Shown piece after piece: positions 35,067 through 45,900 of a stretch of 64,000 nt of DNA. The translations under genes and the position numbers were made by a program. How positions within the stretch are numbered: position 1 is the first letter of the stretch; each line of letters starts with the position of its first letter. Source of the DNA: Opisthorchis felineus (lineage: Eukaryota; Platyhelminthes; Trematoda; Opisthorchiida; Opisthorchiidae); NCBI GenBank assembly GCA_004794785.1, contig SJOL01007296.1, positions 631,213-695,212 on the forward strand, in the 5' to 3' direction. The notes beneath the pieces were generated by a model that was given only the letters and a program-made list of their open reading frames with translations, was not told the DNA's origin and searched no databases.

Positions 35067-35363
35067 TTAGTGCATCGTTTTGGCTTTTTCATTGTGATAT
35101 CTCAGGGCCCGTAAAGTGATATTCGCTCTAATGCGCAAAAACGCATGGTTTAGGAGCTCAAATACTTCCGTAACTACGTAGTCTACCATACTAGCCGAGA
35201 TGTTCACTGGCTGTTCTTCAGGAAGATGTACTCCAAATAGAAGACGAACAATATTTGGCCAACAGTGGTGAACATTTGTTGCCTCATCAGTAATGGAGCC
35301 AAGAGTGGTTAAGTCACAAGTAGCATCCGGTGGAATCGAGAGACTCGTAGCAAAAGAGTTCAA
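35067..35363 (-). CDS. Hypothetical minus-strand frame, about 90 codons
   Basis: An open frame on the same strand as and 85 bases downstream of the plastin stop codon. It reads well as a folded protein: a hydrophobic-polar helix pattern around PNIVRLLFGVHLP, then SASMVDYVVTEVFELLNHAF. It begins right after a stop with TTG rather than ATG, so if real it must be an exon, and I found no convincing acceptor for it. The helix-strand-helix spacing vaguely recalls small histone-fold proteins, but that is weak inference. It could equally be chance or a 3' UTR. Confidence 0.25.
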   Translation of the reverse strand: MNSFATSLSIPPDATCDLTTLGSITDEATNVHHCWPNIVRLLFGVHLPEEQPVNISASMVDYVVTEVFELLNHAFLRIRANITLRALRYHNEKAKTMH

Positions 35364-35447
35364 TTAACAGGATTGACAAATAAGTTTTCTCTGCTGAAAA
35401 TAAATTACTGCAGTGCACGATAAATGTGGTCTTCAGTCTAGGCCAGT

Positions 35448-36956
35448 TTAGTGCCTTGGTGGATGCCAACGTAGTGTTGCGAATGCCAAGGCAACAAATG
35501 CACCATTACATGAAATAAAATGTTCCGGTCTAGTGTAGACCGGGTAGCCAGCTTTGTGAGCAACGGAAATAGAATAGGCCGCGTTGTCCAATTTTTTCGA
35601 TGTCAAATGCCTGCTGTCCGCCATCCCATTTGTCAGGTTGTTCAAAACTACCGCGAACAGATTTTCTTCCACAATAGCGCGGTCGTTGAAACTTCTTAGT
35701 TCCACAGAACGACCGGCTCGATAGAGCTGTTCGTTGGTCCAGCGAAGAAGTTCAACTTCATCATAGTGATCTTTGGCAATGTAACCTCGCAGCAGTTCTA
35801 GCAATAAGCTGAGACAACATGGTTCATCAGTTCTAGACAGCTTTTCTGAATCTAGGTGGGGTAGCGGTAGCGGGTAACCTTGAACCAGTCGTACGACATT
35901 TGTATTGTTATAAATGTACTGAGCAATTTTACGTACTTGTTGAAATTCTGTGATGAATTTCAAACCTTTGGTTGATCCAGTTCGCAGTACTTCAAACAGC
36001 TGCCTTGAGATTAGCCCATCGCGTAGGCTGGCGCAGCTGTGTGTAACAAAAGGTGTTACGGCACAGCTGTTTTCGAAGTTGCGGCTACTCAATTCTGAAA
36101 CCCCTTCTTGTTCCGGATGTTCATTCATTCGACGGGGATTCACCAATTCACCGGGGAATTGAAGGAACAGATAAGCAATGGTCGCCAAATGCAAGCGTGC
36201 TCTTGATTGCAAGTGAATATGGCTATCAGTGAAGTCATTCAAACAGAGAAACATGTCTGCCTCCATTTCACGTAAGTTTTGTAGAACTGCTTTGGCGCGG
36301 TTCGCAATATTTTCGTCGACTAAGACTTGCCCGGGTGGGATAAGTCGACCTCGAATTGTGACAGGAGCTATGGCAGGTAGCAGGTGAGCGTAGATTACAC
36401 AGTCGGCCAACTCGATTCCGATGTCAGTTAATCGTTTATCCACCCCTGCCCACTTCAGATGGAAGTTTACGTACCGCATAAGCAAATCCTCAGGGGGCAC
36501 GCATTTCACATCAAGGATATCCTCTTCCGTTTGCTTTAGTTTACACAATTCAGGATGTTCGTGTAAGTTCATCCGACGAAAGAAACCGCATTTAATAATC
36601 TGCCACACAACCTCGAGGATGATACACCGAGATAGTGCTGAATTGTTTGTCAAATCATCCACTAAAAAATCAGATACAGGACATCCGTTGCACTGTGCAG
36701 CGGTCAACGCAAGGAGTACATTGTCGACCATTTGGCTCGGGTAGAAGATGATGGTATTCTTGTGCACAGCACGCTCATCGATTGCCCGGGGAAACGCGAT
36801 ATTGACGAGCTTGCAAAGTACGACACCGTTTTTAGTTGTTTTGTAAAGGTCGTCGTTGAAAGGATCCAGTGGGAGATAAGGCCGGCAGTCGGGATCATTT
36901 TTTAGCATCTTGTTGATGTATCGACAGTAGGCCATTTTTTCCCCGGCCTCATAAAT
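35448..36956 (-). CDS. Plastin/fimbrin-like actin-bundling protein, four CH domains in one exon
   Basis: Plastins cross-link actin filaments through two tandem pairs of calponin-homology domains. This exon carries all four: CH1 (about 1-120; INKMLKNDPDC, PFNDDLYKTTKNGVVLCKLVN, IDERAV, VWQIIKCGF), CH2 (about 150-265; PEDLLMRYVNFHLKWAG), a diverged CH3 (about 285-390; TPFVTHSCASLRDGLI, then LLLELLRGY) and CH4 (about 395-490; LLRWTNEQLYRAGRS, SFND, DNAAYSISVAHKAGYPVY). The end, LAFATL then a short basic tail, is where plastins normally stop. The first ATG is at 36935, but the acceptor ttaactag at 36960-36957 and the in-frame EAGEK before the Met match the plastin EEK-V/M-A pattern. The exon therefore probably starts at 36956 and earlier exons exist. 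EF hands, expected upstream, are not visible in the next 2 kb. An uninterrupted 1.5-kb exon is unusual for this family. Confidence 0.85.
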   Translation of the reverse strand: MYEAGEKMAYCRYINKMLKNDPDCRPYLPLDPFNDDLYKTTKNGVVLCKLVNIAFPRAIDERAVHKNTIIFYPSQMVDNVLLALTAAQCNGCPVSDFLVDDLTNNSALSRCIILEVVWQIIKCGFFRRMNLHEHPELCKLKQTEEDILDVKCVPPEDLLMRYVNFHLKWAGVDKRLTDIGIELADCVIYAHLLPAIAPVTIRGRLIPPGQVLVDENIANRAKAVLQNLREMEADMFLCLNDFTDSHIHLQSRARLHLATIAYLFLQFPGELVNPRRMNEHPEQEGVSELSSRNFENSCAVTPFVTHSCASLRDGLISRQLFEVLRTGSTKGLKFITEFQQVRKIAQYIYNNTNVVRLVQGYPLPLPHLDSEKLSRTDEPCCLSLLLELLRGYIAKDHYDEVELLRWTNEQLYRAGRSVELRSFNDRAIVEENLFAVVLNNLTNGMADSRHLTSKKLDNAAYSISVAHKAGYPVYTRPEHFISCNGAFVALAFATLRWHPPRH

Positions 36957-39900
36957 CTAGTTAAAGGAAGTGAGATAACGTGCTTGTTAGTCAGTATGAC
37001 GTACTAATAAACGCGACTCCGTTATGAACAGTGGAAACGCTGGAATCATTCTGAAGAAATCAAAGAAATAGCCATTTTGAAGTGGGTCCTGTCGTATGTT
37101 TGTGGTTCCATTTGGATACACTTGAAAATGGAGTACAAACGATCAGCATTACCTGAACTACGCCAAATGACTTTCTAGCTTCCGATTTTGGCATTAGGTG
37201 TCCTACATTAAAAAAATATTCCAAGTTAGGCTAATCTAGACTGCTGACAGCCGACGAATTACTGGTGTCAAGATCAGTACAAATGAATTGCTTTGTCCTG
37301 CCTTTCATTTCTCTGCTACGTCCTAGTGATAACCCGGACACTAATCCGGAGTAAAGAGATGTAAGTCACGGGTTTTGTTCAAAGGAGATAAGGGAAAAAT
37401 TACCTCGACGGTTGATTTCTCACAGACTGTTTGGTCAAACGGTCATGCAAAAGTGATCTGAGTGACCTAGAAATTGGTAACGAAGCATAAAGTGGGTCAA
37501 ATTTGTGCTCCTTTTGGGAGATTAAACACCGAGAATTCATGTACCAGTTGTTCACATTCGCATGTGAGGTTTAAATTAGACAACAAAAGTCCACTGAGAA
37601 ATAGAGCTCAGACATGGGAAAAGACATTCCGAACGCCAGATTGACGCGACACCAAGTCAACCGGTATATTGCTTGATGAGGGAGATGCTGTACTCACAAT
37701 AACACAACTTGTACCATCAAACCTAGAAATCATTCTCATCATGCCTCTCCGTCTGCCTGTCAGGTCCAATTTTTCCTATCGTTCGAAATTAACTACACCT
37801 GAAAGTTAAAAGTCCTGAAGCAGTCGCTGGTTGGCATATGCATTTTTCCGTTAAACTCGGTCAATTGGAACGGGTCCTACAGATTCCTTAAGAGTCGTTC
37901 GGAGATACCCTTCAGTGGAGAAAATTCCTAGAGTCAAATACAAACGCATGCATCCGAATTTCGCCTAATATATTTGGAGTAGTCAAGACGGAGCGAGCTT
38001 CCGATCCCGCATACTGGATTCCAACTGCTGCGTACTGCCAGGATGCCTTGTATCCATGAATTTTCTTTCATTCATGGTGCCGTCCCTACGACGCATCTGG
38101 TTACTATGTATCGAGCCCACTTTCGATTCAGCTGGGTTATGTTGGCGGCTGGTGTATGGTGTCGTTCCACAGAATACACGAAGCAAAGCATCGAATGATG
38201 GTAGAAAAAAATTAAAGCATTCCAGCAAACGCAACCTATTCCCATCAATAACCACTTCTAGCTACATGGTGGACGAAATTCAAGCCTAACTAATCTGCTA
38301 GACACGATGCACCAACGACCAGACCATGAAACTAGTTGTTTATCCTCCCAGTTAGCGGTACAGTCGTTCTTCATGCGGAGAAGGTAGAACTCGATACTGT
38401 CACATCCAACTTGTGTACGCACCCAGCCTATCCAGTGCGGAAGTGGATACACTTCTCCTTTGAGAACTAACGGTTTGTGTGCACCAAAATGATTAAAAAA
38501 CTCTGAAAGCTAGCAATTGTAGGGGCGGGTTTCTCGGTTGTATTGTCCCTTGTAAGAGCCCTCCTCGGAAGGTTTACTTCATGGACGTCAATTCTAACAT
38601 GAAAATAAGGAGTCTGTCAATGACATATAACAGTTCTTGATTACTGAACCGCCAATGTAAGAGGTCAGTTCTTCCTGATATTTGGAATACTAGTAGGTCC
38701 CCACGAAGTCTGCATCCCACGCAAGGTTGATGCTGTGAAATACATCACTCAACGACTGGGCTTGGAATACGAGAAAAAACGGAAATTCAGCTTGTACATC
38801 TTTCTGAGCGCCTTGGTTTTCACAACAGCTAAGAGAGTCGTAATGATATAAAACTTGCCAATAGTGAGTAAAAATCCGTTAGCTGCCGTTCTTCATTGAG
38901 GGAACGACCTGATTGCTTGTTACATCTGACCTATTGTGCCTAGGGTAAACTGATGCAACGGTAGCCGAACGGAAAACAGCCACATCTAGCCACTTCAAAA
39001 ACTTGATTAGCATGGACAATAGAAATAAGAGACCGATTTTGGGTCGAATGAACGTTTAATTGCGGTTTAAATTGCATGCGCCAATCTTTCACTGTACATG
39101 GCCCAAGGCGGTAGTAATAGTTTGCTTATTTGTAGGGTTCGTCTTCAAAACTCCGGCGCGATCACAGCAGTTGAGCCTCCAAAAGCGTTTGTCCGTGAAA
39201 CATTGGCGAAAAAACAAGCCATCAAGAGCAGGCAGCAACCATTATCGTTTGGATTTCAATTATTTGAACATGCCATGTTGTCAATAGATTTCACTGTTTA
39301 CCCATTCCCCCAAGGATATGTGATTCAGACAAAAGGTAAAGCGGACCTTCGAAGGATCATGGATAATTTGCTCTATTTGGTTATTGGTTGAAAGGCGACC
39401 TTGTAAGTATAACTGAGAGTGTGCTCATTCCGGCAACAGCGCACCCACACTTGAATGACTTACAGTACGGTGCATAGGAATGGAGAATTTTCGTCAGTCC
39501 TTCTTCTCTGTGGAAGTCAGTAATGTTGCTTGGTTAGAGAAATAAGTGTAGTGAGAGAACTCAGATCACCTGCTCAAAAGGGAGGATCATTAGTGCTAGC
39601 AACTGCTTGATTTCCCACTGCCCGTAATAAGTGTAACCTTGACGTAAAACGAACGTTCCCACAAGAACATATATCTATCCTTTCCCACACCCGAACACAG
39701 GCTTATGAACTAGGACCCAATGAATATTTCGGGATTTTTTACTGTGGTGTTTACCATGGTTCTCCTGGGAGATCCATAGAACATTTCAAAGGAAAATCGA
39801 AGTATTTGTTTTTCCATCACCTAATCGTTAGCACCATACAATACAAAATTATGGTGAGTGTGCATTGACTATCTGCCAAGTGAATCACACTCCACCAAAT

Positions 39901-42299
39901 TGAAATAGTTGCAATTGGTTTGCTGATTTTGCTGCAGTAACTTTTTCTCCAAAGGCTCTTTCTCGGTTGCTGAAACAAAATTATGTATCTGGGAAGAACA
40001 CCTCCAGGAGAAAGTATATCTCAGAAGAGGCATCCTTCGGTGAATACTCTTTCTCCTAGCTGCAACCTTCCCTCAGAAGATACCGTTTTGGTCGATCTCT
40101 TTAAAGAGTCTTTCAAGAGGCAGAAACTTCAGTGTGAAGGCGTTATGAAGGATAACCGGAAGCAATCCAAATCTACTGGACTACGTGGCACATACCGAAG
40201 GAACGATACAGAGGCGGATCATTGAAAACCTAGAAAGAGTGCATTGACAACGTTAGCAGGATTAGTGCTTATGGACCAGTGGCTGATATGAAAGTTTGAA
40301 TTTGTTGATTTTAAATCCCCATATTTTCCAAACACCCACCATTGTCTTATTTGTGTGACAATATTCTCGACGTGAAATCCCTCTCCCTGAGTTTGAAAAT
40401 TTTACTTTTTGTTTCCCTCATCACCAATTTTAGGCATCGTGAGGGATTCTCGTGGGTGAACGTCGTTTTCTGTTAAATGTACATGGCGAGGTTCCAAAAA
40501 ACACCTAAGAAGACCGTTTGACTCCTGTTCACATTTTAATCTTCACGTATCACAACTGCCTCGGTCTCAAAGAACTGAAATCAGGTGCAGTTTAATTAAG
40601 CAAACTTCAAACACGTCACTATGGCACACTTCCTGAGCTCATAGACGATCACGGTTGAAACACTGTTCTCGAATATCTGCTCGAATAGTACGAATCCAGT
40701 TTTTATACATATCTCAATGATCCCGTCACAAAATCACCTGATCGTACAGGACCAAGTCGTCCTACCCAAGAACGTCGCTGTTACTGTCGCTCCTATAATT
40801 GTCAGCGTTATCGATCCTGGCCAAACGTGATCAATGCCACAAACAGGCGCTCCATTGCGAATACAGAACATCGTTACGCCGGAACACTGCCAACAACCAC
40901 ATACACACACAGCGCGTAGACCACAGACAGACACACCAATTAAATCACAATAGATTAATTGTGCTCTGCCTACGAGATGAGGGATTTCTTCCACAATTTG
41001 TAGGCGGGTTACGCTTGCAGTCATATACCTAGATACGTGTAACAGCTTCGTTAAGATCCAGGAGAGTTTACTTGTTGTAGTCGAAATTCTCTCGCCGCTT
41101 GTTGCCCTTCAGTGTCCGCCTAATTGAACAAACAATTTTTTGTCCGGATTGGCTTGTCAGGCTAAGTGGTGATGGAGGTTGATGCTATTTTGTTGGTCTA
41201 ATATCGACGAACTGTTTCAAGAAGATGGGTGATTAGGAACACATTTATCCCCATTTGCGCATATCCAAGGCGCGCGTTTTCTTTCGGGAAGGGGAACAGT
41301 AACATAGAATTTCCCACAATTAATATATATTGATAAGATGCTTTGAAAAATTACTTGTCACTGACAATTGTTCTCCGGAAAGGTAGATATGCCTAACTAT
41401 TTCTCCATCAAATTCTCACCTCCCGTTTATCCACCCTCGTTTTTTTCATAACTCATATTACCTGTGCATTCTGATATTGCCTTTTGATATGTACAGCAAG
41501 TCGGCAAACAAATAGTGATTGAATGACAGATCAAATGACTTAATTCAGTGACCAACATACGGGAAAGTTTCATGTGTTTCAAAACTGACTTAGATTCAGG
41601 TGTAATAAATCTGTTTGCTGATTGTGGAACGAAACTGCAGACCATACATCATGAAAATAACTGTCTTAACGGGGACTATATTGCGCGTCCCTCTCCATCG
41701 ATCTGACCTCCATGCCGTGAAACACGAAGGTGGAATGTCACTAAAATCATCGTCATCATCACTAAAATAACTTTTGATGGCCATAGCCTCAACAGAAGTT
41801 AGTCTGAAGAATTGGTTTGGTTGGTGTCATGTAAACTTTTCTTGCTTTCCACATATCCCTTGACTTATTCAAGTCGAACTCGGATTTATTCACAAAGGAA
41901 AAGAATTTTCCTTGGGAGACTGAAAGCATGCAAATAAAAAAATTGAACTGTTCCAAAAATAACCATATCCTTACTTTCCAACACTTTAACGCCGTTTGTC
42001 TGACATTTTGGCCAAAAAGTGCAGTCAGAATTGTGTAGAAGTCGTATAGGCTAGGGCGATTTTCCGCTAGTAATATGTTACACTGAAGACTTAGCGCCAG
42101 AGTTCAAAAAGGAATACAACTCAAGTATCATTCCCAGATATATTCTTTGGTGACATTTTTGACCATAGAACTCAGCCTGTCCAGCTTTAGGCCTTCGAAC
42201 CACTTTCGAGGGTGTATTTTTCCTGGTTGATTTTACATGGGCAAGGGGTTTCAAACAACTCCAAACAACGTGCATCTATAGCTGTTTCATCATTGTTGA
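36957..42299. other. Unassigned stretch upstream of the plastin exon
   Basis: No EF-hand exon for the plastin gene was recognised on the minus strand. 37980-38460 is GC-richer with overlapping frames on both strands, which suggests a decayed repeat, but it has no partner in the window. A few splice-like open blocks on the plus strand (39136-39335, 39701-39853, 39957-40059) do not join in phase and are not called as a gene. Confidence 0.35.
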
Positions 42300-42407
42300 G
42301 AATTCATCAGCAGTAAGAGTCCCACGAAACTCAGAGAGTTCCGGACCCACGACCTTCCGACCAGTGGTTGAACACTTAACCGTTTGGCCACGAGCGGCTG
42401 ATCAACA
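42300..42407 (-). repeat. tRNA-like SINE, second family (copy 2)
   Basis: The reverse complement starts 'gatcagccgctcgtggcca' and continues with a tRNA-like 'aacggttaagtg', 'actggtcggaaggtcgtgg' and a worn B box (gtgggtccgga), then 'actctctgagtttcgtggga' and 'ctgctgatgaatt'. It corresponds to 6081-6175. Directly beside it on the plus strand (about 42449-42478) is a tail-like piece, 'ctgatgattaccaacaagg', so two copies may be nested or inverted here. Confidence 0.5.
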
Positions 42408-42834
42408 CTGTGATTAGCTCTGACTCAGACTGCTGATGATTACCAACAAGGATGAAATATCTGTACAGTGCTTCTAGGCTTTTCAGCATAGATTGTCTTA
42501 AGTGACAAGAGAAAATCTATACTGCTAATATATGGATTCAGTTTCTGATTGTGTGCATCATCTGTGTATCAAATTTCATTCTGTTCTACTCATCATTAGT
42601 AAAGTTGCGTTAGAAAACAGAAACCCATAAGCTTGTCACAATACGACTAAACCACAGTTTTATGTTCCGTTAGCCAGAACCGACGATTGGAGCCTGTCCC
42701 AAATTTAATGATCGACCAGCCTTCATCGGAATATCTGTCTCAGCATGTCTTAAAATTTGCATGTGTTCATTAATGAAACGACATGTGTACGGTATTTTAA
42801 GATGGTGGTCTGTAGCCAGTTTGAGCGCTTACAT

Positions 42835-42900
42835 GCGGGAATTCGAATCCGGATCGTCGAAATGAAAATCCACGATATTAACCATTGGGCTGTCTGAAAC
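42835..42900 (-). repeat. Third tRNA-like fragment
   Basis: The reverse complement reads 'cagcccaatggttaatatcg', then 'gacgatccggattcgaattc'. That is an A-box-like and a good B-box-like segment in tRNA spacing, without a foldable acceptor stem. It differs from the two SINE families above and probably derives from another tRNA-like repeat. Confidence 0.4.
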
Positions 42901-45900
42901 AATATTATCTCAAACCGTTGTTCCAACATGTATCTCTAACACAACAAGATGCAACTTTTTATATGCCCAAACATCTAGCTGAATACCGCAAAACAGTCAT
43001 CAACATCAGCTTGAAACATAAATCAAACCGAAGCAAGTTCATCCGCTAACGCTGCCCCCACAAAAACACGCTCACCTCACAAAAAAGGCGTATTCACTTA
43101 CGCAGTAGGTCTTGGTGATGCGCACTTCGTTGCGGCAACATTAAACTCGCTCTCGGACAGCAGCCACCGATCGCATGTGCTCAACAAGAATACTTGTATG
43201 CATGAGAACCAGGAATCTGCTTCAAGCTGGCTTTGTTATATGCATCCTCACCCACAGTAGCTCACATGGTCGCAATTTGAGTAAGGATGGTATTGGAATT
43301 GATGAATACAAGGACCTTATGTAGGTTTTTATGAATGTCGATCTCAAGGTGTGTTCTCAATATCAGCCACATAGGACCTAATGAGTCATTCTTATGATTT
43401 ATGGACCAGTGATGCGGGGCCGTTTATTGTGATCATCGATTGGTGGTGAAAGAAACAGAACTCATCTGTGTACACAATAGACGATGAATTCGAATGTCGA
43501 TAGATCTGAGTGTAGCATCAACTAATCAGTCTATATGTATAATTTGAAGAGTACGTTTGAACACGAAGAACAAATCTGGACCGTATGAACTTTAGGAACA
43601 AGGTTTATTGTCACAGTCTGTCCCAGTCGGACTATTTGAGTCGATGATAAGACAATGCAGGTACCAGCAGTAAGCCTGAAGAGCAAGTATACATGTTAAA
43701 AACTGCTGCAACACTTTGTAAGCAAAAGTTTAGGTGCTTTGTATCTTTTGCTGGTTGCGCATTTTATCAGTTATTTTGTCTTGAGATAATTCTTCTCAGT
43801 TTTAGCATACCAGAATCATCCACAAATCGCTTCAAGAGGTTTCCTTTTTGGTTTGAATAGCGTGCGCAAAGCCAGCTGGTTTGTTTCTTCTCTAGAAGAT
43901 CACTGGACATAGTCTAATTTGTTCTGACAAAATGTTACAATATAGATGGTTTGAACCTTTTCATATAATAAATGCTGCACACAAATAATATTCGTTTAAG
44001 TTGGCAGCATTAAAGAATGAAACCGGTAGTAGTATCTAATTCAGCAAGAAAATTCAGTTCCACCCTTACCCAAGTGCCGTCAGATTTGCTCGTACAGTTT
44101 AGCTTTGCTTAAGAAACGAGGTATTGAGCATATACGTCTGAGCTTAGTAAGAATGGATTCATGATTTATGGAGATTGGTGGCCGATAATATGTTTGGATT
44201 GAGACATTGAAAACCGGAAAAATCCATGACTGTCTATCTGTCCTCAGATGTATACGCAAGACACACTAGGTTCAGAGGAAAGAGAGCGCGCGACGGAGGG
44301 ATAAGTTATCGTGATGGCATTGCTGCCTGCACCTGGGTGTCAGAGCACGAAAGTAAACCCTTTTTGCGTTGAGATTTTTTAGTAATGTCAGTTCACGGGA
44401 ATTCAAAACGTATCCATCAAAGCTTGTGTTTTTCCATCACCTGCTTGAGATAGAGGCCCTGAAATTACTTGACTGGTCGTACTGTGATGGTTTGCACCGT
44501 AAGTTCAATTGACATTCAAAGTTTTTAGCCTTATTTGATGTGCGTTTAGTGTAAGGGGGGTTTGGTGGGTTTGGTAATCCGTCATTGTTAAAAGGCATTC
44601 AGCTCTGTTCCTTCCAATTTCTTGAATCACCACATCGATCAACTTATTTGTGATAGCCATCAGTTCAGTTGAAAGAAGAATGCTGGTAGACAAACAGTCA
44701 CCCCCAACCATTTAGAAAATGTAGTGTCAGATCAGGCACGAGAACGAATAATATGCACGGGCAATGGAGGAATACATGACAGGTGCTGCCAACTGATAGT
44801 TAACTCAAAAACAGTTTTTGGCTTGGAGTTTCCATACAATGCTGAGATGAATATTGCGGACGAAACATACAAAAACGGATGCGTTCATGATTAGCCTCTG
44901 AGTATAAGACTCGATATTCTCCCAATGCATGCTATTTCTGCACTTCGCGAAGAGGTACTTTTCGATACTTCAAATGGATAGTGAAGTAAGGAAAAGCTGC
45001 TAGGGGTACAAAAGTTCAACAGTAATAGTTCAAATGGGGAATCCTTTCGATACATAGCTGGCATGCAACCTATGCAACCTGGGCAATCCAGGTTGTCCAG
45101 GCCGAGACAAGAGCAATGGAAAAGCTAGGGTTGGGTTCAAACCATGGACCTTTCAGTTATTCGTTTGTTAGAAGATTTTAAAGCTATAGGTACTATGGCA
45201 GTGACTTTCGAAATATCCGGTTAAAGTCTGTTTTATAAGCATCTGTAAACGCGTTCAGACTGGCCTTTATAACGGGGCTGCTAAGGACCCGAAAAATTCG
45301 TTTAACCACTCAGGCATTAACAATCTGCTTTCCAAAAAATATTTTTTGCGTCGCAAGCCTCGACAACAAGCGTACAGTGCAAGCATATTAACTGGATTTG
45401 GAACCATGTGATCCGGCCACCGTGCTTTACTATAGGATTTGGTCGAAGGATAGTGAAATCGTTGTCATTACATGGCCAAGTTATGGAACTGTCACCGAAC
45501 ACCACTACCACCTCCGATACCAAAGGTCATAGGATTTGCATTTTCACACGAATCAGTGATTAGCACAGAAGAACAATGGACCGTAAAGTTTGCTCCGTGG
45601 GTGGTCACATTCTATAACGGATCATTAGAGCCAGTGTATTTTGTTTACAATGTGCTAGGCGAATTTCTATTGATTCACACGCGGCTTATTCATTAGCATT
45701 AAGTAGGCTAACCAGACCGCCCGATCCTGTCGGAGAGATTCCAGATACAGTAAAGATTAGTGTAACTTACCACACGTCTATATACTGTCACAGTAGGACA
45801 TTCCGACACGCTTAAAGATGTCTCGATACAACTGAAATGACCGGATAGGAATACTAAACTGCCCCAATGGGAGCTGAATGACCAGAGGACATTAAGCTAA

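Noticed and set aside
39136..40059. Three splice-flanked open blocks (39136-39335, 39701-39853, 39957-40059) that look like a gene
   Set aside because: The first block leaves one base over, and joining it to the second at the visible acceptor gives an immediate stop. The protein pieces show no known motif.
40734..41032. Overlapping 96- and 77-codon frames on opposite strands
   Set aside because: Neither shows a motif, and mutual shadowing is the simplest explanation.
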